Source: Cinclus cinclus (lineage: Eukaryota; Chordata; Aves; Passeriformes; Cinclidae). From it: a stretch of DNA of 64,000 nucleotides. Below, one piece after another: positions 1 through 12,770 of this stretch; position 1 is the first letter of the stretch; each line of letters begins with the position of its first letter. Below the pieces are notes generated by a model. It did no database searches, was not told the origin of the DNA, and was given only the letters and a program-made list of their open reading frames with translations. The stretch covers positions 13,384,347 through 13,448,346 of the forward strand of contig NC_085047.1 in the NCBI RefSeq assembly GCF_963662255.1, given 5' to 3'. The position numbers and the translations under genes were made by a program.

Positions 1-3000
1 AACCACAAAAGAGAAAGAAATAACACAGAAGTTTGAAAGATTTTCACAGGTAAAATTTCCATTCCACAGATCTGAAACTTTAAGTTGATAATTAGTATCA
101 CTTTTGTTCGACTTTGTGCATTGCAGGATTTCTCAGTCTGTCTCTACAAATCTGACTAGTTAGGGTTTTAGCTGAATCTGAAACGAAGAACAAAATGCAG
201 GAGTCAAAAAGGAAAGCCTGTGGGATGTCAGTCTCCTTGGACCTCTGATCATATTCCCAAGGCAAGGAAGAGCTGCAGCATTATCCTTGTGAAGTTACCT
301 GATCAGTTTCTCACAGGCTGAAGGATATTGTAATTCCAAAGTAAGCATTCAAAAATGAAGGCTTTCATCTGGCTTTTTTCCATAGCATAATCCTGAGCTA
401 AAAGCGTAAAGTAAATTCTTCAGCCAGTATTGCTGTGATGGAAGAAAAGTTCTGATATTTTATTTTCTGAAGAGAATAGAGAGATGAAATGTATCTTTGA
501 GATCTCCTGCTTTGAGAAAAGAAGTTGCTAGGGCTCACACCAATCAGATTAATTAATATCTAAAACTTTAGGAAGATAATAGCCTCCACAAAACCTGTTT
601 GGTTTTGTTTTGCAAACCAATACTAGAATATTTGAAAAAGAGTGGTTTCTCATCAAATCCTGGAGATGATCGTTGTTGAAAGTGATAGGGCATGTTCTTG
701 CTCCAGGCTAAAACCAGCTGTTTGCTCCATTCTCTGCAAAGACTAAAGTTATTACATGAAAAGGGATAGAAATCCCTCACTAAAATTGATAGAACTTACT
801 TGATAAGAATCAGAGAGTGACACAAAAAAGCCTTTCACCATCAAAGATGTTAACAGGGGGAAAAAAATGCACTACTTTTTTAATATAATCTAATTCTTAT
901 GGTACAGCTATCACAGACATTAACTACCACTGAATAACAGAGGAGAAGCAATCAAAGAGCTATTCTGTATTCTCAGAAATTCTTCTTCAAAAGGAATTTA
1001 ATTTTTTTCTTTTATCATATGAATTTTAGTTTGCTTATCTTTTTGAATGCTAGGAAGAAAAAAGAAAATCACTGTAGATGTTGAATGTTGAAGTGCAAGG
1101 CCACAGTTTACAACTATGGTACTCTAATCCTTATTATTTGTTGCAGGTAATTGCTAGCATTATGATCCTTTCTAATTAAAATAACCCTGAGTGCCAATTA
1201 AAAGAGGAAACACCTAGGTATATTCTCTAAAAATATTCAAAAGCTGAATTATTGAAGTAAATGTGGAAGTTTAATGTGCTCAAGATTTGTGAGATTTTAT
1301 TTCTATGACTATATGGACCAAGCTGCTTAAGTCTTAAGAAAAATAAGTGGTTGTGAATTTTGAACAGCTTAAACACCACACACATCATTGACAACATCAC
1401 AGTAGAGATATAGGAGAGGATGGAATAATGTCCATAATTGTTCTTAGTTTATTTATATTGCTGCCTTTTCTACTTGATAAGTATCTACATATGATAGTTA
1501 TCATGCATGTGTTTGTGCAGTAGGGACATTTGTGATAAGAAGATAATGCATTGGTAAAATAATTTAACTTTATAGTTTTCATCCTTTTTCATTAAAATTT
1601 CTTAAATCAGTTTTAAAGTAATGGTTTAACAAAGATTGTGCTTATACTGCTTAAGGTTTTATCGATTTTAATTTCTTTTGAAGTCTTTTTCAAAATATTA
1701 GTTGAACACGGATATTAGTCACTGCCAGTATAATTATTGTGTGTAGTTGGAAAAGAATCTGATCAACACACTATATTTTGCCTAAATTTGACTGTATTAT
1801 TTGCCAAAAAAATGAACCTTCAATATAAGTATTTGTAGAAAAACATATATTCAAACTTTGTAACCAGAGATACTGTGAAGATGTGAATGTCTAAGAGGCA
1901 ACTTTGTTCCCACCAGTATCAAAGTCAATATCTAATTACCCAGCTGCATGTGCTAATTGCATGGGTCATTCATATTTTAATTGGACCTGTGCCCATATTA
2001 TTGAAGCCAGGTTTCACAGTGGCCCATTGTGAGCACCTTCAATAATGCAGGAACAAGATAAAGCCATTAGCAAGGAGAAACAGATAAGATTGTGTCTTCT
2101 TGTGTATGATTGGAACCTTTTTATTTTGTGCAATTATTGACACAGTTCTAGTTTCTCCTTTGAGCCTATGGGCTGCTGTTTCTCCTTGCTTTCAATACTC
2201 CTTGCTTTAAATAGTCAGTAGTCAGTATTTCTGATAGGTATTATATGGTAGTTTTGTGAGTTCCAAGCCAACATAAAAGTGAAAATTGTATTTAGGTTGG
2301 GCTTGGCTGAACGGTCTCAAGGGGAAGCAAGAAACATGCTTCAGGTTAAGTACTTAAATAAATTGTTAGAAAACGAGACCAAACAGTTTGTGAATTTCAC
2401 TGCTGTGGAGGACCACATTACTGCTATAGAGGCACACCTTTTGCACAGTTTTAGTACTGTATTATACAGATTTGGCCAGGGTGCTTCAGTGGTTGCCGTT
2501 CCATCTATGCTTTATCATAATTTGATGTTTCTGTTAGAGTAATGTCTTTCAAGTGACTGTCTTTGGCACAATCTAAATATTAATTTTTTTCTCTCTTTTT
2601 TCTTTCCCACTGTCACCTTTTTTTCCTTTGATACTTTCTTTTTCATACTGTCTCAACTTTTCCACTTTTTTTTTTCCTAAAATTTACTTTCTTTTCACAC
2701 TCTTGATTTCCTATAACAATTCTTACACACACAGACAGATGCTGTGAAGCCACTAGACGTGAAAATGGAGGCCAGTCCCTGCAGCTGAATGCTGCTGTTT
2801 TCTCTGTCATTGTAGTCCTAAGTTTCTGGTGCATGTTTTTACACTGTTGATGATAAGGCAAGCAATGTGTATTCTTCCTATCTATCTTTTTTTTTTTTAT
2901 TGGTGCGAAAATAAACACAGAACTTAAAAATTTTTGTATAGCTCTTCTAAAATTTCCATTCCTAGCAAAGATCCTAAATAGTGTAATTACTTCAGTATGT

Positions 3001-3329
3001 GTGTGCAAAATTCTTCATTGGGCATTTTGGAAGCCTTGGCAGTTTTGTGACAAATTCAACAGATGATGCTTGACAATCCAGTCTGACAGAACATGGAGAA
3101 TCTGACTTACTGAATTTGATCAATGTGATTTGATTCTGTTTTCTCAACTAGATTTTGATAATAAGAAATCCATGCAGAGACCTTATCATTGTCAGCTGCA
3201 TGGCTTTCCAGGTACACCACCAATTCATCTTTCAGGAGAGTATTTTCATTTTGTATTAATCCTTTGCAAAGGGTTGTCCTTGCACTGGTTCCTGACACAA
3301 GGCACTTAAAACTTTACGCTTAAAGAATA

Positions 3330-3390
3330 AAAACTGTTCAAGTCCAGGCTGGATGGAGGTCTGAGAAACCTGGTCTAGTGGAAGGATTTT
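3330..3390 (+). repeat. CR1 LINE fragment (short)
   Basis: The stretch GTTCAAGTCCAGGCTGGATG and the following CTGGTCTAGTGGAAGG match the near-3' part of avian CR1 elements, truncated on both sides. Confidence 0.7.
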
Positions 3391-4830
3391 AATGGATTTT
3401 AACAAGCATGTCTTCCCCAACTAATTATTTATGAATTGTTTTAGTTGGTATTTTTTCATTTCAAATACTTTTACTGTGCCTCTCCACTGCCATGCCTCAG
3501 CACATAAAATAGGTCCCTGCCCACAAAAGTCAATTCTTGTGACTGCAGAGGTGCCACGTTTCATTTCATGGCATCTGTTGGACTTGAAAGCTCCAGGGGT
3601 TCAATTCTGACCAAGAATAAAAATGAAAAAAGGATTTTTTTCCTGTTTTACATATTAAAAGCATGGCTTATGAGCTCTGCAACGGTGTATGCAAAACCTC
3701 AGGAAAAGATTTTATTTAATAAGAGCACATGTAGATATTTTATTGAATATAATTGATATTAAAATTTATGTAGTTGTCTAGGTTTATGGTTCATTTCTCT
3801 GTTCCATATAAAATAAGCCAAGAAAGCAATGCACTTTAAAGCTGAGGCAGAATTAAATATTTATTTTAAGACATTTCCCTTCAAATTGTTACTAAATATA
3901 ACAAACATGATAAATTAACTGTGCATGTTGATTTTTTTCCTCCTTTATGCCTTTTGGGATCTAAAAAAAAATCTTACAAATTGGAAATCATTTGGTCAAT
4001 TTTAAGTATCTGTATATCTTCATTTGGATAAGGGATTTTCTTATATCTAAGAAATATTGATTATGATGATTTTTGCCAGTTTTGAAATGCTTTTGAAGTC
4101 TTTACTTTAGGAAATCATTAATAAAACTACCCTTATCTAAACCAGCTAACAGTCATTTTAGAAAAATGAACTGCTTCACAAGTAAGATATCTTCAGATAG
4201 CAAGTGTGTAATTCTACAGACAAATTTATTGACAGAAATACCTTTTGAAATAATTTACATATTTAGTGTAATGAAGTATCTGGAATTGAGAAGATTGCTG
4301 TCTAAAAAACATTGGTTTCATTGTGATCTGCAGAAAAGCTCCCACTGTAAAGTCAAGCCACTAATCCATCCATGGCTCTTGCCACTATGTTCTGTCACTT
4401 TAAATTAATATAATGACATTACTTTGAAATTAATTACACTGATGAGTGCCTGACATAGTATGGTAAAGAAAGACATTTTCTCTTCTAATTTTGTAGGAGT
4501 TGAAACTTTGGGTTCTTATTTAGGGTCAGTCAGGTGAAAGCCCATTTTTCCATGCACAGTCAATGTGAATATATATATTGACTTTGTAATTTAGTTGTGT
4601 AGGTGTTCTTCCAGTATATACTATTCTGTTTTTATAATGATTAATTGCTTATTGAACCAAGAGACTTAACTAATGAAGGCTAGATAATATTTTTAATTAA
4701 CTTTGTCATTTTAACTATATTACAGAGGATTTGGAATTACTAGCTACACATAAGTTACCAAAAACTTTCAGATCTGGGAACATGTTTTCAGTTGAGTATA
4801 ACTCAGACAAGTGCTGTTGTTAATGCTATT

Positions 4831-4884
4831 GTTTTGTTTTGTTTTGTTTTGTTTTGTTTTGTTTTGTTTTGTTTTGTTTTGTTT
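4831..4884 (+). repeat. (GTTTT)n microsatellite
   Basis: Nearly 11 uninterrupted copies of the 5-bp unit. It creates an artificial Phe/Val/Leu/Cys-rich open frame. Confidence 0.99.
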
Positions 4885-6967
4885 AGTGTAAGCATCACCT
4901 TGGGCAGGAACTTTTGCAAGAAGTTTTATTTTTTTTCTCTGACCATTTCAAAAATCCAGATAATGAAATGTTGTTATCACTGTTGTCACTATTGCCTTCT
5001 GTGGCAACAAAACACATCAAAAAATGCAAGGAAATCTCTACTTACCATCCAAGAACCAATAATTGGCTAATATTTAGTGAGTAGTTGCTGTAGTAGATGC
5101 TAAGGGAGAAAGAAACCCACAGTACAAGCACACAGCAAACTGCTGCTGGGAGATCTTTCTCAGTCAGCAGGAGTTCAGTGGTGCACAAGCACTGGGACTC
5201 CCTTTTGGTCCAGGGAAGCAGCAAATTCTTTCTAGGGGCTCCTCGTTGCAGTCACATCCTTTTTGCAGTCAGATCCCTTTCTGATCCCACAGTAAGACAG
5301 GCACTTCATGCACATGAGGGAACAGAATCTACTCTTGTGGACACATAGTTGCTGTTCTGAATAGTAAAGAAAACCAAATTTCAGATCAAATCAAAACTAA
5401 TGAACACTTGCCAGTGGATTAAAGAGTCTTGTTTAACACATTGTCTCATAAACTGAAAAATAACAGTGTCTTAAAAGGTTGTACACATGGTCTGATCCCA
5501 GTATTTCCTCATTTTGTAGCATTGTCCTAATTTTCTGTAATTTGAAAACTTAACACTAGTAGAACATTTAGTAGAAACTAAATGTTGTCTAACATGTTTT
5601 CACCTTCCATATACTTGTCAGTGTTCTTATTTTTTTTTTTTAAATAAAGAAAGACAGGACAGCACTTACAGGTATGCTGAAAAGCAGAAAAATGAAAATT
5701 CCCTTATCATTTTTCTACTCTGGTAAGATATTTGAAGAGCTCTTTACAAGCTATAAATTTATTATCTCAGCAAGTCATTCTAACATTGCAGATAAGTATA
5801 TAAGAAGACAAGATAGGAATTAGGGCACAGAGATTGATCGACTGTGAACTCTCCAAACATACTGTGAAGGAGATAATGAAAAGCCTTGAGAAATTTTAGA
5901 AGCTAAATATACATTATGAATGGCAAGTTGGCTTTTATCCTCAGTGTCACAATGCCAGTGGGATAAAGAGACAAATTTGGATCACTTATCTTTTTTTTTT
6001 TTTTTTTTCCAACTGATAGTAGCTTTGGCTGGGAACTACATAAATTTGCTCAGCGAAGTGAGAGAAATTTTAGGTCTGCTCCAATTTAAATTATTCTGTG
6101 CTTTGCATTTTGAGGTTATCAAGTACTTTGAATGTGGTCCTTTTCTTTTGGCCTTCCTCTTCCCATCAAATTCCAAAGAAAATGAGTTAAGCCAATATTA
6201 TGGGGATTATGTGACTGCAGAGCCAGGCAGTTCTGGGCAGTGACCCAAAACCTCTGTAATGAGAAAGAAAAAGTGGAAAACAATAATGTCCTTGGGTTTT
6301 CATATATCTCCTCAGATGAATACCTAATACAGCTTTGTTTGTAGTTTTTTCTATGAGTGTTTCATAATTGCATCTTAAAAACAATGAGAGTGAGATTATT
6401 TGACAGTGTTTTGTCCAATCTGTGGGCATATTCAGAAGATTTTGAAATCTTGGCTTCTTACAGACAAGAATGAGGAGAAAATGAGCAGAGACATTTTCAA
6501 ATTAAATTATAATTCATAGGTATAGACTGAACAGCTTAAAATTGTAATTTAAACTCTATTAAAATGATAAATATGTCTTCACAAATTGAATTCAATATAC
6601 TTTTGACATTAGTATTTAAATGCTAGATAAGTAAATTTGTTCCTTTAAATGTTGTAATTGTAAAAGGGATTGTAGGTCTTATGACTGACAGTGAAAAATG
6701 TTACAATTTTTTTAACATTGTCACATATTTTGAAATGCTAATATTAAACTGTCTGTAAAACTGAAGTCCTAAAATATTCTATGCTGAGCTTATGCCTTAA
6801 ATCCAGATTGGTGGCACGGAAACTTAAAAAGGGTAATGATTATTCTGTGATATAGCAGTATATCTCTAAGGAGCAGTATTTTTAAAATGTTCTGATTTAT
6901 GACCTTTAGAGTCTAATGCTGGTTTCTTTCCTAATAAGATTTTATTTGTTGTCTTTCTTCTTTCCAG

Positions 6968-8655
6968 AGTTTTGACAAGTTCCTAACATTTACAAATTGT
7001 ACACAAATCAAAAGTATTTACATAATGCAACTTCAAATGCGGTTCTTTATTTACTGCTGTAGGGTTATTAGAATATAAATTGCTGTCTCTCTGAATAGGA
7101 AAAATATTACCCAGAAATAGACGTACATATTGCATACACTGGGAATAAAATATAACTTCTGAGTGGTTTTGTGAGATGTACAAAACATACTATTACCAAA
7201 TAACAAAATAACATTCCATTTAAATTTTTTGTGAAAGTACAAAGCCAAGCACTGATGCAAAAGAAATTATATATATGCATATGTACAACATTTATTTAAA
7301 AGATAAACAGATATGGTGATCTAAATATACACGTGACTTTATGACCAATTTTCAGTCAGTTTTCAGGGTGTTACTCTCTTTCCATCACGGAGAACTACAT
7401 AGGCACCACTCAAATATGTATGCAAATGAGAAATTAACTAATTAAGCCTGAAAAAAACACTTTTGTTTTTTTAAAAGACATAATGAAAATTTGTATACAA
7501 TTTGTTTGTGCTAATAGTTTCAATTCTCTATCTATTGCCCAGTATGTTGATGATTACTTATTGCTCATTTTTTCAGGAATTTTAGGAGCTAAGGACATAT
7601 AAAATATTGCTTTTATGATGCAAGTTGAATATTATCTAGAGAAATGTAGCTTCTGAGGTCTATAATGGCATCACTGAAATCTTTCCTACACTTAGGGCTC
7701 ATTTATACTTATCACATTTACTTCATCCATTCATTTTCCTCAGGCATATAAGGAATGTTCAGTTCTCCATTGCTACGTATTTATCAGACATAATGTATAA
7801 ATGATGGAAAGTCAACTTTTCCCTTTAATGTCAATGACATCTCATTATAAAGCTGATGGCATCAAATACCAAGTGTAGAGATCAACTGACTTTTCCCATT
7901 TAGAAACAGTAGCTGTATGTAAGCTGTACACTTGAGAGCTATGCTTAGATGTTTTACAACTAGAGCAAGAAACTGAGGTAGGAATATCCATTTTTGTTCA
8001 TTTATTATAAGGTGTGAAGTCCCAAGAAGCTGTGGTAGCAATGCTTGCCACCATACTACCATTATGTTGTACGATATTCTTATTAACAGTTCTGTATATT
8101 TATCTTACATGTTTAACATTTTTATAGAGGCAATTTCCAGTGCATATTTTATTTACATAAAATTTTAATTTTAATGTATGTATTAAGTGCCCATATTAGA
8201 AGCAAAGCAAATTTTTCTCAGTGTATGTCTGCAACAGAATTACAAATGAAAATACATACAATGTACTAAAAACTAATTCTGTGAAAAATATTGGATGCAC
8301 TGCAACATCTGTAAGTTTCTGTTTTCAAAAACTGTGTGAAAGGCAAGGGAAAAATCTGGATTTAAAGTAGCTAATTTTAATTTGTGAAACATTGGTTATT
8401 TTTATCTTGTTCATAATTCACTGCCATTTAGCTCCACTGATTTTTTCATGCATGCAGCACTTGTCATCTCTGCTTTTTCCCTGAGAAATGTGTGCATGGT
8501 GTAACTGTGATGTCCCTCAGCACCTTTCCAAACACAATGTCAAGAAATGTATGTAACTTTGTGTGTCTTTCATCTGTTGTTCAAAGTTCATTTTAGTTCA
8601 TGCAACTTCTGTCTTCATTTTTTGTAATAAAGAAAACTGACTTAAAGCATTTCTA
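6968..8655 (+). other. Candidate alternative terminal exon or 3' UTR within NCAM2 intron
   Basis: A strong acceptor (TTGTCTTTCTTCTTTCCAG, ending 6967) opens this block, and a canonical AATAAA at 8626-8631, preceded by T-rich TGTA-containing sequence and followed by T-rich sequence, closes it. The interior is AT-rich and UTR-like without a long reading frame. If spliced from the exon that normally joins 16175 (phase 1, one base carried over), it would add one codon completed by AG, then TTT, then TGA. The alternative is chance co-occurrence of an acceptor and a hexamer in an intron. Inference only. Confidence 0.25.
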
Positions 8656-8788
8656 TCTGTATTTTCTTTATTGCTGACAAAAGCTCTTTTTTTTTCTTGT
8701 ACTATCTACATGATGTATTTTACATCTGAAGAGATATTTTAGCATTGTATCTGTATCTTTTCTAGTGTTTTATCAAATAGTGAATATT

Positions 8789-8919
8789 TAAAAAAAACCA
8801 AAGAAACAAATCAAAACCCAGAAACCAAACCGAATAAACGAACAATACAAATCTAAAAAAAAAAAAAAACAAAAAAAAAAAAAACAAAAAAACAAAATAC
8901 AAAAACAACAAAGGAAAAA
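8789..8919. repeat. A-rich low-complexity tract
   Basis: Runs of A interrupted by C, grading into AAAC/AACAA units. It has no recognisable SINE or processed pseudogene upstream that would make it a poly(A) tail. Confidence 0.95.
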
Positions 8920-11900
8920 ACCACTCCACCACAAGCATCAAAGTCATTAAAATTCGAATTTGTGAATTTTAAGTTTGGTTCATGTTAGGTGGCTGCTGTG
9001 CTACTGCACTAGTGAAGGAAGTATGTGCAATGTCTGTATAAATATGCAGCCTGATCCATTCTGATTTAATCTGCCTGATTGAAGTTGTATCCCCAAAGAC
9101 AGATGTTTTAATACTGGTAAAAGTTATACCCTACTAAGCAGGGCTGTTCTGGAAATTGCAATAGAAGCAGTCAAACCTTTTAAAGTAAAAACATGCACCA
9201 TACACTGGCAGCCCTTATAATATTAAACTGCTCCTTTTGTGTCTAATGCTATAAAATAATTATATATTTAAAATATTATTCCAAGTATTGCTTCTAAAAA
9301 CTGTTGTGTTTGAATTTACATACATCTTAAAGAGAACACTGTCAAACCTGAAATATTTTCTCAATTTCAATATGATCCCAAGATGGTTTGACTCTTTTTC
9401 AGATCTCCTGGCTACAACACTCTGCTTAGAGTTGTCATCCACTATAAAAATGCAAAAATTTCTCATGTCTCTATAGTATGTGCACAGCATGATTTTGAAT
9501 TATCCTAAATGAAGCAATTAAAATAATTTATCCTTTTATGTAATAGCAGTACTGAAACCACACATAAGTGTATGTTCACAATGCTCACATCAATCTTAAT
9601 CTGTAGAGGTTCTAATAAACTCCTCCAAGAGATGTGTTCAGTAAATCTGCTGTCAGTTTGAGTGGAGGAAACTGGGACACAGAAACTTACTTTCCCAAGT
9701 CTCGTGAAAACCAAAACGTGGGTGCAGTGCTGATGCTGTGAACCCACAGTGCAGCCTTTGCCTCTCAAGGTACAGGAGGACTGGGATGGGTCTGGGACTG
9801 TCTGCATTGTTCTGGGACTTCCCATGGAAGGAGACCATGCTAAAAAAATACCCTTTACTATGATGACTGTGTCAATACAAGGTAAAAAAATAGCTGTAGC
9901 TGTAACTGTCTAACTCTTTAAGCATATTAGAAATGCTCCTGAAGACTTCTAAGGGAGAGTTTGATTGTGCAAAGAATCTCTTTTTAAAAACTTTCCTTAA
10001 AAAATAGTAAATGACAACCCCAGAGAAAATTTTCACAACACAGCATGCTTTTTCTATTAAAGAAAGGGTTTTTTCTATCCTTTCCCTTGTTATCTCTCAA
10101 TGGCCATGGACAAGACACTGTTGCCAGAAACACTCAAGCTGCTATTTACATTACATTAATTTTATTTAGGTATTGCATTTATGTCTATTAAGACATGTTC
10201 CTAGGAAAAAATGTTGTAAAGGGCCATTAGAGTAAATGAGAACTCAAGTCCTGTTTACTCAGTATCCGGAGGTAGTCATAATGCAAGATATTTTCCTGTA
10301 AAATTTAAAGGCAAAAATCCATTTCAGAAAACTTGTTGGCAAGAGGATCTCAACCATAATGAAGAAAAACTCCTTCACTTAGACAAGGATCAGAAAAGTA
10401 CATCCTTTCAGGCACACTTATTTCAGTAGCTCACATCTGTATAACTGATAGTCCCGGTGGCACCACAGGCTCCCACGGCTCGCTCTGGCTCAGACTTCAT
10501 CAGAGATGAGAGACAATGAAGATCTGTCACTTATGAATAGAGGAAAGTTAGAGGAAACCAGTAGTACTGTCCCCTTATTTTTCTAAGTTGTGTGTCAAGT
10601 GTATCTGTCAGAACACATTACTCAGTCATGCAGTGCAGAGCACACGTCCATGTCTTTGTCCACTGCCCTTCAGCAGTATCTGTCCTAGCACAGAGTTATA
10701 GGAAAAACCACCGAGGAAGAAAAATAATTACAATTAATGTCGATTATCGCCTTCTTAGCATCTTTTTGTATTAAGGAATGAGATAGAAAAGAATGCTCCT
10801 TACTGTCATGCTCTCTTTTGCATCAAACAGTCCCCCAGTAAATGTTGCATAGAATCCTAATGATTCCTTTCAAGCTGATGTTGCAAATGTAGTGATATGT
10901 TTATTTCATTTGAAGGAAGATTTGATGCTTCTGGGCACTTACCTGGCTCAAAAGACAAGTTTTATTGATGCAAATTGCTAAAGGCATGTCAAACAGCTCT
11001 GGATGTGGCAGCCAAAGTATTGGAGCCTTTTTGGGTAAGGAGGAGGGATCACTGGTTCTTGCCTTCTTTTGGTCATGTCCTGCCACTGTTTTACTGTTAA
11101 CTGCTGGAAAATTTTATAGAGCTGTTTATTTTTTTGGTACTGCGTTATGATTGTTTTGATGCTCATCAATGGGTACAAAATTTTAAGACCTATATTTTCT
11201 GTCTTTTTAGAGGTTTTGAATAAATGTGTGCATTTTGTAAGACTTTGAGTCTAGGAAAAGTTCCAGATCAGATATAAAATCAAAGACAATATTCAGAGGC
11301 AGTGCAGAAATAACCGTCATGTCTGGGTACATTTTTAAGGGTCAATACAAACGTGTAATTCAACTTGATAAGCAAGAATGTTTTTTTTTCTTGCCATGAC
11401 CCAGTGCAGTATTTCAATTTCACCCTCTAGTTAGTTTCATGTTTTTACTTTGGATTGAGAGCAGTTTACTTTATCTTCTGACTGTCTTGAAAGAAAGGTG
11501 AAATATGTATCATAACTCTGCGTCACACATATGTAGCAGCCAGGTGTTACCCCATAAGCTAGGAAAGTAAAGTATTTTTTAGCTTTTTTATTTTTTTTCC
11601 CCCATAAAACTCTGATTACTGTAAAAGGGAGATTTGGGTAATCATCTATCTCATTAACTTCAATCCATGCCTGGTAAGAAGGAGGGAAGGGAATAATGAA
11701 CAAGAAGTCGTTAACTTCCTTTTTTCTCCCAACAAAATTTAGTATAACCAAAGGTATGGAAGTAGTGTCTGGGCATCACCTTATCCAACCCCACATCTCA
11801 CACAGGGTACTTGTTACAAACCTTGCAATTACTATTTTATTGTAGCAGTAATTCTGAAGTACACAGAGAAATTCTGTCCCCTCAAAGGACATTAGGTTCA

Positions 11901-11984
11901 TGTAACATCAGCCCAAATATATTGATGTTGCGTGTCTTATTCCTGTGCAGAAGCAAAAGCTTTTTTTTGCCATGTGTGAAGCAT

Positions 11985-12172
11985 TCCTGTACACTGGCAC
12001 AGGGTGCCCAGGAAAGCTCTGGATGCCCCAGCACTGAAGTGTTCAAGGCCAGGTTGGATGGGGCTTGGGGCAGCCTGGTCTAGCAGGAGCTGTCCCTGCC
12101 CATGGCAGGGGAGTTGGAATGAGATGAGCTTTAAGGTTCTTTCCAACCCAAACCATTATTTGATTCTCTACA
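11985..12172 (+). repeat. CR1 LINE 3' fragment
   Basis: Typical avian CR1 3' sequence: GTTCAAGGCCAGGTTGGATG, then the CAGCCTGGTCTAG region, then TTCTTTCCAACCCAAACCAT and a degenerate ATTTGATTCT terminus. It is 5'-truncated, as most CR1 copies are, and inserted in the sense orientation within the NCAM2 intron. Confidence 0.93.
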
Positions 12173-12729
12173 CAGGTGTAGATGAAGATTCTCCCTTTTG
12201 ACCTGCTTCCCTTAGAGTATCTGGTGCAGAACCCTTACAGGAATTTAGTCTGAACTTATATTTGAGAGTCCTGAAAAATTGTCTTCTCTCTTAGTTTTTT
12301 TCACTGGAAAATTCTGTTACACTTGCCAGTGCTCTTCATTCCTCTTTTGCACCAAATAATGATTCCTGCAAAAATGTTAAATTATCTCATTAGAAATCAT
12401 TAGAAACATTATTTATTCAATAAGTAAGAACTGGAAAATTGCCAAAAAAATTTAATTACATTTGTAGAAACTTGCTTTGGGCTTTTTGGGTTTTTTTAAT
12501 TTACTTTTTACGTTTCTGGAAGTTTTTAAATTTTATTTCCATAAGTATTCATTGATAAGCACTTATTTGAAGAAGTGGATGAAAAAAGTGTATTTAAAGT
12601 TGTCAGTTTCCTTCATCGTCATAGCTATATATTATTAATGCCACATTCTGTATAACAAAAACATATCCTTTTAAATTTAGCATATTTTGTACAAATTCCA
12701 ATCAAAAATAATTCAGAACTTTTTTCTCT

Positions 12730-12770
12730 TTTTTTTTTTGTTTTGTTTTGTTTTGTTTTGTTTTGTTTTT
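12730..12770 (+). repeat. (TTTTG)n microsatellite with T-run
   Basis: A T-run followed by about 6 copies of TTTTG in the NCAM2 intron. Confidence 0.97.

Larger units (their letters stand above)
1..6967 (+). other. NCAM2: NCAM2 intron (3' part of large intron, first section)
   Basis: No Fn3 or Ig exon could be recognised here on the + strand. Open frames on both strands are short and match nothing I know. Contents: a small CR1 remnant near 3330-3390, a (GTTTT)n microsatellite at 4831-4884, a T-run at 5991-6008, a somewhat GC-richer unassigned block at 5095-5345, and a conserved-element-like block around 1911-2080. The window starts inside the intron, so its full length is not visible. Confidence 0.8.

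Noticed and set aside
4792..5070. Hydrophobic open frame that might suggest a membrane or GPI-anchor tail for NCAM2
   Set aside because: The hydrophobic stretch is the (GTTTT)n repeat; it is followed by non-hydrophobic sequence and has no proper acceptor.
5920..6243. Open frame behind a long T-run and an acceptor-like AACTGATAG, considered as an alternative NCAM2 exon
   Set aside because: The sequence after the AG begins with TAG, and the peptide has no GPI-signal or family resemblance.
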